Source: Cyclobacteriaceae bacterium (lineage in GTDB: Bacteria; Bacteroidota; Bacteroidia; Cytophagales; Cyclobacteriaceae). From it: a DNA stretch of 64,000 bases. The translations under genes and the position numbers were made by a program. The notes below the pieces were generated by a model, which made no database searches, was not told where the DNA came from, and was given only the letters and a program-made list of their open reading frames with translations. Positions 1 to 8,655 of this stretch are shown here, one piece after another. Position 1 is the stretch's first letter. The number at the start of each line of letters is the position of its first letter. The stretch is from NCBI GenBank assembly GCA_019638255.1, contig JAHBUD010000001.1, positions 2,604,001 through 2,668,000 of the forward strand, in the 5' to 3' direction.

Positions 1-100
1 GCTTCCGGGTTTTTCCGGTGCTTGTCTCTCGCGATACCGTGAATGTTTCGCATCCCTCGCTGCTGCCCAAAACCTCCAAATCTTCAATCAATTGCTGCAT
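1..100 (-). CDS. 5' end of an unidentified gene (partial)
   Basis: A leftward reading frame opens with ATG at 100 and runs off the left edge without a stop. Only the first 33 residues are visible, beginning MQQLIEDLEVLGSSEGCETF. There is no signal peptide, and too little is present to name a family. Support for a real gene comes from a Bacteroidota -7 promoter element (TATTTTTG on the minus strand, 127 to 120) placed about 20 bases before the ATG. The gene is divergent from the carbonic-anhydrase-like gene at 212. Confidence 0.6.
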   Translation of the reverse strand, partial: MQQLIEDLEVLGSSEGCETFTVSRETSTGKTRK

Positions 101-119
101 TCCTCTAAAATTCAGGTTG

Positions 120-127
120 CAAAAATA
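120..127 (-). promoter_or_regulatory. Probable -7 promoter element for the partial leftward gene
   Basis: The minus strand reads TATTTTTG, a full match to the Bacteroidota TAnnTTTG element, about 20 bases upstream of the ATG at 100. No clear TTTG -33 box was found at the usual 19-21 base spacing, so the call rests on one element. Confidence 0.45.
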
Positions 128-211
128 CGATTTTAATGATTCCGTGACATCTTGTCAGGGTATTTTACTTAAGTTGCCGCATGATCGATTTTTTAAGCTA
201 AAACAGGTTTT

Positions 212-721
212 ATGTCAACGATTAAGTCAGTAAGGGGATACACCCCATCTTTCGGAGAGAATTGTTTTATAGCAGATGGAGCTATCGTTGTGGGTGAAGT
301 TACCATGGGCAAAAACTGTACAGTTTGGTTTAATGCTGTTGTTCGTGGTGATGTGCATTCGATCACCATTGGCGACAATACAAACATTCAGGATGGTGCA
401 GTATTGCATTGCACCTATCAGCGGGCTAAACTGGTCATTGGCAACAATGTATCCATAGCCCATAATGCTGTGGTGCATGGCTGTACGATTGAAGACAATG
501 TACTGATAGGTATCGGAGCCATCATTCTTGACGATGTCGTAATCGGATCGAATTCTGTTATCGCTGCAGGAGCTGTGGTGCTTCCCAAAACCATTGTTGA
601 GCCCGGGAGTATTTATGCCGGTGTACCGGCTAAGCGAGTAAAAGAAATCGGTGACGATATGAAGGAAGTTATCCTTCGAACAGCCAGAAATTACCCGATG
701 TACGCAGAATGGTTTAAATAG
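212..721 (+). CDS. Gamma-carbonic-anhydrase-like hexapeptide protein
   Basis: 169 residues built of left-handed beta-helix hexapeptide repeats, as in the YrdA/PaaY/gamma-carbonic anhydrase group. The usual metal and active-site positions can be placed: Arg45 and Asp47 in RGD, and the zinc-ligand candidates His66, His84 and His89. The closing IYAGVPAKRVKEI segment is typical of the family. Members are cytoplasmic trimers that bind a divalent metal at subunit interfaces. Many have no measured carbonic anhydrase activity, so the substrate is left open. The start at 212 gives the standard N-terminus directly before the first coil. It stands alone, divergent from the partial gene at the left edge. 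Confidence 0.9.
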   Translation: MSTIKSVRGYTPSFGENCFIADGAIVVGEVTMGKNCTVWFNAVVRGDVHSITIGDNTNIQDGAVLHCTYQRAKLVIGNNVSIAHNAVVHGCTIEDNVLIGIGAIILDDVVIGSNSVIAAGAVVLPKTIVEPGSIYAGVPAKRVKEIGDDMKEVILRTARNYPMYAEWFK

Positions 722-833
722 TAGTCAGCTCAATATGCTGCTGATAAAAATACCTGTCGAAAACTGACCAATATCATGGGATAAGTTTACGATAAATCAT
801 TTTTTCCAATATATTTAATCAGGGAAATGAATT

Positions 834-1403
834 ATGAAAAAGCCTGAAAACAAGGGTTTTAATCTACAAGTGATTGATGAATACCGGATGCGGATTCGGG
901 CAGGGGGGATGTCATTCATCTTCGATGATTCAGATGATCGTTCGGATGAATATGCACACTTTTATTTCATTGGTTTATACGAAGGCAAAGAAGTTATCTA
1001 TGACGCGGTAATGTATACGTTGCGGCTGCAGCATGAAAGTGAGATGTTTGAAATTGCTGAACATCGGGCCGCGAAGCACTTTCCGAATTACAAGAAGATA
1101 ACCTATGATGAAGATGAGAATGGTAACCTCGAACCACTGGATGATCTGGAAGAGGAGATAGGTTTATTTATGGCTGAAGTTATTATGGAACTGGAAGAAG
1201 ATGAACATGTTAAAGTTAAAGAGCATGTTGATCAGGATATACATGTAGACTTTGGTATTTCCCTCGATATCGGACTTCATGTTGAGGAGATAACGTCCGA
1301 AACTATTGAGCGTTTTATTACCCATTTCAACTCCGATACCCTTAACCTTGACCCAACCCTTTACTCATTTCAAACCAAGGGTATTGAGGCCGATCAAGTC
1401 TGA
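834..1403 (+). CDS. Conserved acidic hypothetical protein
   Basis: 189 residues, very rich in Asp and Glu (for example DDLEEEIGLFMAEVIMELEE near residues 103-122). It has no signal peptide, membrane segment or Cys cluster, so it is probably cytoplasmic. I do not recognise the family. The N-terminal half, with the YAHFYFIGLYEGKEVIYDAV segment, looks like a small mixed alpha/beta fold, and the C-terminal half is mostly helical. It lies between the carbonic-anhydrase-like gene and the OmpH gene with its own intergenic spaces, so it is probably monocistronic. A near-match to the promoter consensus lies upstream (TTTA at 786, TATATTTA at 810). Confidence 0.75.
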   Translation: MKKPENKGFNLQVIDEYRMRIRAGGMSFIFDDSDDRSDEYAHFYFIGLYEGKEVIYDAVMYTLRLQHESEMFEIAEHRAAKHFPNYKKITYDEDENGNLEPLDDLEEEIGLFMAEVIMELEEDEHVKVKEHVDQDIHVDFGISLDIGLHVEEITSETIERFITHFNSDTLNLDPTLYSFQTKGIEADQV

Positions 1404-1444
1404 ATAATCAAACAACCTGTAGTCACCAATTTTGACTGTCCGCA

Positions 1445-1475
1445 TTTGCTGCACACAGGCTTTACCATATATTTG
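1445..1475 (+). promoter_or_regulatory. Full-consensus Bacteroidota promoter of the ompH-like gene
   Basis: TTTG at 1445-1448, a 19-base spacer, then TATATTTG at 1468-1475. This is an exact match to the TTTG-N19-TAnnTTTG promoter of the Bacteroidota primary sigma factor. Transcription would begin near 1482, shortly before the ATG at 1495. That rules out the longer in-frame start at 1432, which lies upstream of the promoter. Confidence 0.85.
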
Positions 1476-1494
1476 CGGCCTAATCAAAATACTA

Positions 1495-2109
1495 ATGAAG
1501 AATTTATCACTCATTTTAAACGGTGTATTGCTGATTGCGGTAGGCGTTCTATACTATCTTCAATTTTCACCAAAAAAATCAGGAACCACCCCTGGAACGG
1601 TTTCGTCCTTTGATATTGGTGAACTCAAGGTTGCGTACATTAATTCCGATTCAGTGTTGGAAAAGTACGATTACCTGAAGGCGAGCGCTGAAATCCTTGA
1701 AGCCAAATCGAAGAAGGTTGAGCAGGATTATTTGAACCGTGCCCAAAGTCTTCAAAATGAGATCACGGCCTATCAACGCAACGTCAATAACATGACAGTG
1801 GGCCAGGTACGTGCAGTGGAGGAAGACCTGGGTAAGAAGCAGCAGAATCTGCAACTCTATGAACAGAGCATCCGGCAGGAACTGATGAACGATCAGTCCA
1901 AGTTAAACCGTGAATTGTACGACCGTATTACCCGCTTTTTGCAAGAGTATGGCAAGGAGAAAGGACTTCACCTGGTGCTTAAATTCGACAGCTCAAGTGA
2001 TGTGCTGTATGGTGTGGATGTGCTTGATATTACGCAAGATGTGATTATCGGATTGAATGCAGAATACGCAACCGAAAAAGGTGAAGCTAAAGAACCTGTG
2101 AAGAAATAA
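1495..2109 (+). CDS. OmpH/Skp-family periplasmic chaperone-like protein
   Basis: 204 residues. An N-terminal hydrophobic segment (residues 1-22, NLSLILNGVLLIAVGVLYYL) acts as a signal peptide or membrane anchor. It is followed by KVAYINSDSVLEKYDYLK, the characteristic entry of the OmpH/Skp fold, and a long charged coiled coil of roughly residues 55-140. Skp-like proteins hold unfolded outer-membrane proteins in the periplasm during export. The start at 1495 is chosen because a perfect promoter lies just upstream and the longer frame would begin before it. A strong terminator follows at 2135. Skp itself lacks a retained anchor, so a membrane-tethered variant is possible. Confidence 0.85.
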   Translation: MKNLSLILNGVLLIAVGVLYYLQFSPKKSGTTPGTVSSFDIGELKVAYINSDSVLEKYDYLKASAEILEAKSKKVEQDYLNRAQSLQNEITAYQRNVNNMTVGQVRAVEEDLGKKQQNLQLYEQSIRQELMNDQSKLNRELYDRITRFLQEYGKEKGLHLVLKFDSSSDVLYGVDVLDITQDVIIGLNAEYATEKGEAKEPVKK

Positions 2110-2134
2110 TTGATCCCTCGATCTAAGTATTACG

Positions 2135-2168
2135 AAACCGGCATGGATTGATTTCATGCCGGTTTTTT
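2135..2168 (+). terminator. Rho-independent terminator after the ompH-like gene
   Basis: An 11-bp perfect stem (AAACCGGCATG at 2135-2145 pairing with CATGCCGGTTT at 2155-2165), a 9-base loop and a run of six T. The T tract lies immediately before the -7 element of the next gene at 2173. Confidence 0.85.
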
Positions 2169-2172
2169 ATTT

Positions 2173-2180
2173 TATATTTG
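2173..2180 (+). promoter_or_regulatory. -7 promoter element of the transporter-HEAT-cNMP gene
   Basis: TATATTTG, a full TAnnTTTG match, 14 bases before the ATG at 2194. The best -33 candidate is ATTG at 2147-2150, 22 bases upstream, which sits inside the loop of the preceding terminator. The short leader fits other Bacteroidota promoters in this window. Confidence 0.6.
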
Positions 2181-2193
2181 CCTATACGCGTGT

Positions 2194-5100
2194 ATGGCAA
2201 AATTTTTTCCTGTTTCCGTTCGCTCACGAACTCAAGAACAAAGACAGGTTGCCTTTATGCTGGCAACTGGTTTTTTCATGGGGGTGTTTATTGCTACCTA
2301 TCAGGTAACAGCCGACTCCCTATTTCTTAATAGACTCGGTCATCTACTCGACAAAGCATTTCTTATCACTGGTATTCTGGGTATACTTTCCACCAGTATA
2401 TTTTCATTTTTACAGAATTACCTAACCTTTTCCAGGCTCACCCTTTTGGTTACGGCCGGGGTATTCACATTCAGTGTAGTGGTGTATGTTCTTCTTCATT
2501 ACGGCAATCCGGAATGGGAAAATGCACTGGTCTTTGCCATGTTTGCCTTCTCCGGTCCAATTATCGCTTTGCTGCTGCTTAGCTACTGGGGTACTTTTGG
2601 TCGGTTATTCAACTTCAGGCAATCCAAACGTATCATAGGGTGGATCGACACCGGTCAGCTTATCGCTGCCATAGCCGCATCTTTCTTAATACCCCTTTCT
2701 GCCACGCTTGTCCCGGAAACCTCTGATTATCTGTTAGTTTGCTCCATTTCAATATTCATGGTGGGTGTGCTGCTCGCCATGATTTCCGGTCGCTTTGAGC
2801 TTTCTAAAAATAACCCACGTGAATTTGATGAGGATGTACGCAAGCAGTCGAGCATCCGGAAAATGTTTTCCGACAAGTATATTCTAATAATGTCGGGATT
2901 GCTGGTGGTTTCCATGACTGTATTTGTTCTTAACCAGTTCTCTTTTCAAGAATTGGTGAAAGTACAATTCCCAGACCAGCGCGCACTTACTGATTTCAAT
3001 GCCTTTTTTACCGGAGCGGTTTATGCATTAAGTCTCATCATGCAAACCTTCGTTAACAACAGGATCATCAGCAGCTATGGTTTACGGGTATCCTTGTTCA
3101 TTTTGCCCATCATATTGGTCGTTATGTCCATTGGATCCATTGTAGCCGGCTCCATATTTGGGTACGACAAAGTAGCCTCACCAACTGGGTTTATCTTCTT
3201 TTTCATTTTCGTAGCCATGAGCCGGTTGTTTAACTGGACGCTGCGGGAATCGTTGGAGAATCCTGTATTCAAATTGTTTTTCATACCCCTTGATAACCGA
3301 ATTCGATTTAATGTTCAGGCGCGTGTTGAGGGGCTTGTAAATGAAAGTGCACGCTTCCTTGCCGGCCTTTTGATATTTGGGTTAGCCTTTATCCCAACGT
3401 TTAAAGTCATTCACATTTCTGGCTTTCTGGTTGTATTGGGGGTAATCTATTTTGTTGCGATCAACCGGTTGTACGGTGGTTATAAAGATAAAATACGTGA
3501 GAAGCTTGAAAGCTCTGAATTTCAGCAAGATAAGCTCGAAAAGGGATTTACCCAGATAACACATCGATTGGAGGGCATGATGGCTTCACCGGATAGTGCC
3601 AAAGCTATATTTTCCTATAAGCTGTTGGAGAAAATCAATGCAGGACAAACCAATGTTTGGGTCAATAACCTTATCCGAAATCCGGATGATTCCGTGAAGC
3701 ATTATGCGCAAGAGAAGATGAACGAAATGAAGGGTCTTTCTGTGTCTGACAAATATGTTATTCGAATGGATCAGACCAAAGTTGATTCTGAGGAAAAGAG
3801 CATGCTTTCAATAGCAGATTTACAGATGATCATCGATAATAATGGTGACATCACCAAGCAGCGTATTCAACGACTGTCCAGATCGCAAAATCCCAGCGAC
3901 AGACAATACGCAGCCGAGTTGCTTTTGCATACTTCTGCAGAAGACGGCATTTCTTTCCTCATAGAACTACTATCCGATTCAGAGGCTAAAGTCCGGAACA
4001 CAGCAATTAAGTCAGCTGTCAAAAAGAATAACCCTGAAGTAATCAACGCACTGATTGAAAACATGGGTAATCCGGTGTATAGCAACCAAGCCATGAATGC
4101 AATTGTTCTTATTGGGACGAAAACACTACCTGCATTGGATGTAGCCTTTTATCGGAGCGGCCAGAGTACCCATCTAATGCAGCGCATCATTCAGGCTACT
4201 GGCAGAATTGGCGGACAACGGGCGCGCGACTTGCTCTGGAATAAAATCGATTATCCGAATAAGATAGTAGTTTCTCAAGTTCTGCTATCGTTGGGAGAGT
4301 GTGGTTTCAAGGCAGGTATTTCACAAGTAACCCGAATCAAGTATGCCATTGAAGCGGATATTGCCGACATTCGTTGGAATCTAAGTGCTATGCAAGAAAT
4401 TGGGGATGATAGCTTTAAAATACACATTATCAATTCGTTACGATGGGAAATCCAAAATGATATTGAACACATCTACATGCTTCTGGCCATGTTGTATGAT
4501 ACCCGATCCATACAATTGGTTAAAGAAAATATCGACAGCGGTACACCGGAAGGTATTACCTATGCAGTTGAACTACTGGATGTGTTCCTGTCGGAACAAT
4601 TAAAGCAGCGGGTAATCCCTATACTGGATGACATTTCTGACACAGAACGCATCAACAAATTGGACATCTATTATCCTCGTATAAAGCTTGATTCAAAACT
4701 TGTCTTGAAATTCCTAATCAACCGAGATTTTACTCAATCAAACCGCTGGACAAAGGCTTGTATACTTTACGAAATCGGCTTGCAACGAATTGAAGACTTT
4801 AAACTTGACCTTATCGCCCAATTGTTCAATCCAGATCCTTTAATCAGTGAGGTGGCTGCCTGGGCATTATCGCAAATTGATGAAACTGAATTCCGGAAAA
4901 ACGTACAGCGGTTGCCACCAGACCAAAGCAAATCATTGAATGATGTTATCACGACTTACCGAATGAGCCGGTTTAGTAAAGTGATGTTTTTTAAGGAGGT
5001 TGATGTATTCAGGGGTGTTCCTGGAATCACACTGAGCCAATTAGCAGATATCAGTTCAGAAATTGTAATGAATGAAGGGGATACATTACCGCTGGATGAA

Positions 5101-5346
5101 AAAGTAAACAATAACTTCTATGTTTTGGCCAAAGGTGAAGTCGATTTTTACCAGCGTGGCGATCGTGCAGCTTCTTTCTCTGCAGGGCAGTTTATAGGCG
5201 AATTACTCTCACTCCCGAATTTTGTGACCACTAACCTGATCAAGGCAAATACAAGGGTTAGTTTATTAAGCATCAATAAGGATCAGTTTTACGAACTCCT
5301 TTCGGATGATGTGCGGCTTACGGATAAAGTACTGGAATTCGTCTAA
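2194..5346 (+). CDS. Transporter-like membrane protein fused to HEAT repeats and a cNMP-binding domain
   Basis: 1050 residues in three parts. Residues 1 to about 430 hold some ten to twelve hydrophobic segments resembling the ATP/ADP-translocase or MFS type of carrier, with the GRLFNFRQSKRIIGWIDTGQ loop between helices. Residues of about 560-900 are helical with HEAT-like repeats such as LIELLSDSEAKVRNTAIKSA. Residues from about 936 to the end read as a cyclic-nucleotide-binding (CAP_ED) domain, with FYVLAKGEVDFYQRGD and FIGELLSLPNF. The inferred job is an inner-membrane carrier whose cytoplasmic tail senses a nucleotide or binds a partner. The substrate is unknown. The first residues directly follow a -7 promoter element. 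Transport may have been lost, as in other large regulatory MFS-like proteins. Confidence 0.75.
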   Translation: MAKFFPVSVRSRTQEQRQVAFMLATGFFMGVFIATYQVTADSLFLNRLGHLLDKAFLITGILGILSTSIFSFLQNYLTFSRLTLLVTAGVFTFSVVVYVLLHYGNPEWENALVFAMFAFSGPIIALLLLSYWGTFGRLFNFRQSKRIIGWIDTGQLIAAIAASFLIPLSATLVPETSDYLLVCSISIFMVGVLLAMISGRFELSKNNPREFDEDVRKQSSIRKMFSDKYILIMSGLLVVSMTVFVLNQFSFQELVKVQFPDQRALTDFNAFFTGAVYALSLIMQTFVNNRIISSYGLRVSLFILPIILVVMSIGSIVAGSIFGYDKVASPTGFIFFFIFVAMSRLFNWTLRESLENPVFKLFFIPLDNRIRFNVQARVEGLVNESARFLAGLLIFGLAFIPTFKVIHISGFLVVLGVIYFVAINRLYGGYKDKIREKLESSEFQQDKLEKGFTQITHRLEGMMASPDSAKAIFSYKLLEKINAGQTNVWVNNLIRNPDDSVKHYAQEKMNEMKGLSVSDKYVIRMDQTKVDSEEKSMLSIADLQMIIDNNGDITKQRIQRLSRSQNPSDRQYAAELLLHTSAEDGISFLIELLSDSEAKVRNTAIKSAVKKNNPEVINALIENMGNPVYSNQAMNAIVLIGTKTLPALDVAFYRSGQSTHLMQRIIQATGRIGGQRARDLLWNKIDYPNKIVVSQVLLSLGECGFKAGISQVTRIKYAIEADIADIRWNLSAMQEIGDDSFKIHIINSLRWEIQNDIEHIYMLLAMLYDTRSIQLVKENIDSGTPEGITYAVELLDVFLSEQLKQRVIPILDDISDTERINKLDIYYPRIKLDSKLVLKFLINRDFTQSNRWTKACILYEIGLQRIEDFKLDLIAQLFNPDPLISEVAAWALSQIDETEFRKNVQRLPPDQSKSLNDVITTYRMSRFSKVMFFKEVDVFRGVPGITLSQLADISSEIVMNEGDTLPLDEKVNNNFYVLAKGEVDFYQRGDRAASFSAGQFIGELLSLPNFVTTNLIKANTRVSLLSINKDQFYELLSDDVRLTDKVLEFV

Positions 5347-5347
5347 A

Positions 5348-5379
5348 TTTGGCCGTTATTGGTATTTTCTATACCTTTC
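5348..5379 (+). promoter_or_regulatory. Probable promoter of the nSTAND block
   Basis: TTTG at 5348-5351, a 20-base spacer, then TACCTTTC at 5372-5379, which differs from TAnnTTTG at the last base only. It would leave a leader of about 105 bases before the ATG at 5493, longer than usual here. It begins immediately after the stop of the preceding gene. Confidence 0.5.
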
Positions 5380-5492
5380 GATACTATTTTTTAACCGTTG
5401 TAAAGTTTTTTGATTTTTTAAACTATTTCCTGAAGCTTGAACCGAAGATTTAGCATTCAATTGGTTAACTTTCAGGGTGTTTGTAATGCATT

Positions 5493-8400
5493 ATGCTAAC
5501 ACAATCATCTCATACAGGGCGTGACCAGGAACTCCCAGACGTGCTGACTGAAATTCAGCCCGATGGTGCTAATCCTTTCCCGGGTTTGCGTCCCTTTACT
5601 GTTGATGAGTGTCATCTTTACTTCGGTCGCGAAGGTCAGGTAGATGACATCTTACTGAAATTATCCAGGAACCGTTTTGTATGTGTGATGGGTTATTCCG
5701 GAAGCGGAAAATCATCACTGATGTCGTGCGGTTTAGTGCCCGTGTTGTATGGCGGGTTTGTTACGCATACCAGTCCACATTGGCATGTAATTACTACACG
5801 TCCGGGAACTTCTCCGTTTCAGAATCTTACAGACTCAATCGTAAACTATTTGATTGCCAACGATCGGATAACGCCTGACGATCGTGCGGTTCATACAGCA
5901 ATTATCAATTCAGTGTTGCGCAGTGGCCAGCATGGGTTAATTGAGGTATCAAAATTTCTCCAGCTTCATAAACTAGAGAATGTCTTTTTCATGGTCGATC
6001 AGTTTGAGGAATTGTTTCGGTTCCATGAAACCGATTCGGCCGATGAAGTTTTTGATGAAACACAACACTATGTAAACCTTATTCTTACCGCTATCCACCA
6101 ACAGGATATTCCTGTTTATGTAGCGGTAACCATGCGTTCCGATTTCATCGCCAAATGCTCGGCTTTCAGTGGTCTGACAGAGGTTATCAACGAGAGCAAC
6201 TACCTGGTACCTCAAATGACCCGCGAGCAAAAACGGGTGGCTATTGAAGGACCTATTGCCGTTGGCGGTGGTCGTATTTCGCAGCGGCTTGTTAAACGTT
6301 TGCTGGCGGATATGGGCAGGAATCAGGATCAACTCCCTATCCTGCAACATGCCCTTATGCGCACATGGGATTATTGGGTAGTTAACCGCGAACCCGGAGA
6401 GCCGATGGATATCCGGCACTACAATGCCGTTGGTAAAATCTCGCAAGCACTTTCCTTACATGCAAACGAAATCTTCGAAGAACTCTCTCCACGTCAAAAA
6501 GAAATTGCAGAAATATTATTCAAGAGCATTACAGAAAAAAGTGCAGACAACAAGGGTATGCGCAGACCCGTTCGACTGGGTTTGGTGGCTGAACTTTCAG
6601 ATGCGGACGAAGATGAGGTAGCGGAGGTAGTTGAACATTTCAGGAAGCCGGGCAGATCATTTTTAATGCCTGCTCATCCGATAACACTTTATGGCGATAC
6701 ACTTGTTGAGTTATCCCACGAAAGTTTAATGCGGATATGGAACAGACTGGACACTTGGGTAGAGGAGGAGTTCGAATCGGCAAGTATGTACAAGCGTATT
6801 GCTGACGCGGCTACCATGTACCAGATCGGTAAAACAAGTTTATGGCGCCCACCTGATTTACAGTTGGCGCTTAACTGGCAGAAGAAGCAACGCCCAACGC
6901 GTGAATGGGCACAACGATATGATGAAGCCTTTGAGCGTGCTATCATTTTTCTTGATACCAGCCGGATTACCTATGAAGCAGAACTCAAGAACCAGGAGTT
7001 GCAACAAAAGCGCATGCTTCAACGCGCCCGGGTTACAGCTATAATTTTAGGTATTGCAACGGTAATATCACTTTTATTTTTGGTGTTTGCTTATACCCAA
7101 AAACTAGCTGCCGACAATAGTGCAATTGAAGCCAAAAAGCAGGAGCAAAATGCAATTGAGCAAGCAAGGGTAGCGCAAGAAGCGCTTAAAGAGGTCGAGG
7201 CAAAACAAAAAGAATTGGAGCAAGCTTATAGTGATCTTTCACAAGCTAAAGGTGCTGTTGAAGATGCTTTGAAAGTTGCAAAGTTGGAAAAGGAACGCGC
7301 AGAAGGGAATTATAGATTAGCTCAAATTCGGGAGCAGCAGGCGATAGAAGCCAGAGAGGAAGAAAAGAATGCGAGGATTTTTGCTCAGCAGGAAACATCT
7401 CGTGCAGAGGCTAACTTACAAAAGGCTAATCGATTATATTTTCTTGCGAAAGCTCAGGAAATGGCTGGTAAATCCGTTCAGGAAGATGACGATAAAGACC
7501 TTGCCGGAACATTGGCAATGCAAGCTTATCATTTCCACAGACGTTATGATGGTAAGCCATACGATCCTTACATTTACAATGCTCTGTACCATGCGCTTAC
7601 TGTTTCTTCAGGATTAGCCTACAACGCTATTAAAGTTCCTGGACCTTCGCGTAATCGAATGAACTCCGTAGCGATTGCCCCGAATGGCAATACGTATTAC
7701 GCGGCTGCTGCTGACGGCAGAATTTTTACAGGTGACTATGTGAAGCGTACCAGTAAGCCTACACCGTATCAAAATGCTTACCCTAACAAAGTTATTGCTA
7801 TCAGTAATGATGGACGTTACCTCGTTAATGGAACCGATTCGGCAGCCGTACAAATTTATGATCTTCAAAATGAGAGTGCTAAACCACTAGCGGTGAAGAA
7901 TCTTTCGGGAGCAACCAATGCTATCGTGTTTTTACCTGATAATTCGGGTTTTGTGGTAAGCAAATCCGACAAGTCATTGGTTTTTGTAGATCACCGAACA
8001 GGCAATGCACGAACACTCACCAAATCACCGGTTGAGTTGAAAGCACTTTCCATCAGCCAGGATGGAAAAAATTTAGTGGGGGCATCATGGTCAGGACAAT
8101 TGGTGTTGATGAACATGGAAACAAATGGATTGGAAACATTGGTGAACTATGAAGCTTCACAAATACTTTCGGTGAAGTTCAGCCCCGATGGAAAAACGAT
8201 TGCCTACGGAACATTTGAGAAAAATGAGAAGCGCGGCTTGGTAAAGCTTTACAACCTGTCGCAACGTAAAGAGCAGCGACAATTTACCGGTCATAAAGCC
8301 GGGGTTTATGATGTCGAATTTAGTCCGGATGGCAAGTTATTGGCAAGCGCTGGCTCCGATCGTTTGTTGCAAATGTGGGTGCTCGATTTTATTGAAGACT

Positions 8401-8648
8401 TGCCGATCAAAATGGACAACAACAATGGGTTTATTTGGGATATTTCGTTTTCAAGAGACTCAAAATATTTAATTGCAGCAGGACATGAATCCGAAATCCG
8501 GGTTTGGCCAACCGATCCTCAGCTATTGGCCAATCAAATATGTCCTTTATTGGCAAGGAACATGACTGAAGAAGAGTGGTCGAAATATGTGGGTGCGGAT
8601 ATTGAGTACGAAACAACCTGTGTAAACCTTCTGATAAAAGACTACTAA
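5493..8648 (+). CDS. nSTAND NTPase with transmembrane helix, coiled coil and WD40 repeats
   Basis: 1051 residues. Residues of about 28-420 form an nSTAND P-loop module: entry motif NPFPGLRPFTVDECHLYFGR, Walker A GYSGSGKSS (67-75), Walker B VFFMVDQFEELF (164-175), and the MRSDF sensor segment (214-218). Residues 425-500 are helical. A single membrane helix spans about 514-534, preceded by Lys and Arg, so the NTPase should be cytoplasmic and the rest periplasmic. A long coiled coil (about 540-665) leads to a C-terminal beta-propeller with WD40-like blades such as FSPDGKLLASAGSDRLLQMW. nSTAND proteins act as ATP-switched signalling hubs. The ligand is unknown. It is followed after 7 bases by a barrel gene, probably co-transcribed. 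Confidence 0.88.
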   Translation: MLTQSSHTGRDQELPDVLTEIQPDGANPFPGLRPFTVDECHLYFGREGQVDDILLKLSRNRFVCVMGYSGSGKSSLMSCGLVPVLYGGFVTHTSPHWHVITTRPGTSPFQNLTDSIVNYLIANDRITPDDRAVHTAIINSVLRSGQHGLIEVSKFLQLHKLENVFFMVDQFEELFRFHETDSADEVFDETQHYVNLILTAIHQQDIPVYVAVTMRSDFIAKCSAFSGLTEVINESNYLVPQMTREQKRVAIEGPIAVGGGRISQRLVKRLLADMGRNQDQLPILQHALMRTWDYWVVNREPGEPMDIRHYNAVGKISQALSLHANEIFEELSPRQKEIAEILFKSITEKSADNKGMRRPVRLGLVAELSDADEDEVAEVVEHFRKPGRSFLMPAHPITLYGDTLVELSHESLMRIWNRLDTWVEEEFESASMYKRIADAATMYQIGKTSLWRPPDLQLALNWQKKQRPTREWAQRYDEAFERAIIFLDTSRITYEAELKNQELQQKRMLQRARVTAIILGIATVISLLFLVFAYTQKLAADNSAIEAKKQEQNAIEQARVAQEALKEVEAKQKELEQAYSDLSQAKGAVEDALKVAKLEKERAEGNYRLAQIREQQAIEAREEEKNARIFAQQETSRAEANLQKANRLYFLAKAQEMAGKSVQEDDDKDLAGTLAMQAYHFHRRYDGKPYDPYIYNALYHALTVSSGLAYNAIKVPGPSRNRMNSVAIAPNGNTYYAAAADGRIFTGDYVKRTSKPTPYQNAYPNKVIAISNDGRYLVNGTDSAAVQIYDLQNESAKPLAVKNLSGATNAIVFLPDNSGFVVSKSDKSLVFVDHRTGNARTLTKSPVELKALSISQDGKNLVGASWSGQLVLMNMETNGLETLVNYEASQILSVKFSPDGKTIAYGTFEKNEKRGLVKLYNLSQRKEQRQFTGHKAGVYDVEFSPDGKLLASAGSDRLLQMWVLDFIEDLPIKMDNNNGFIWDISFSRDSKYLIAAGHESEIRVWPTDPQLLANQICPLLARNMTEEEWSKYVGADIEYETTCVNLLIKDY

Positions 8649-8655
8649 TACCTGC

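Noticed and set aside
5973..6446. 157-residue minus-strand frame within the nSTAND gene
   Set aside because: The plus strand encodes Walker B and sensor motifs here, so the antisense frame is incidental.
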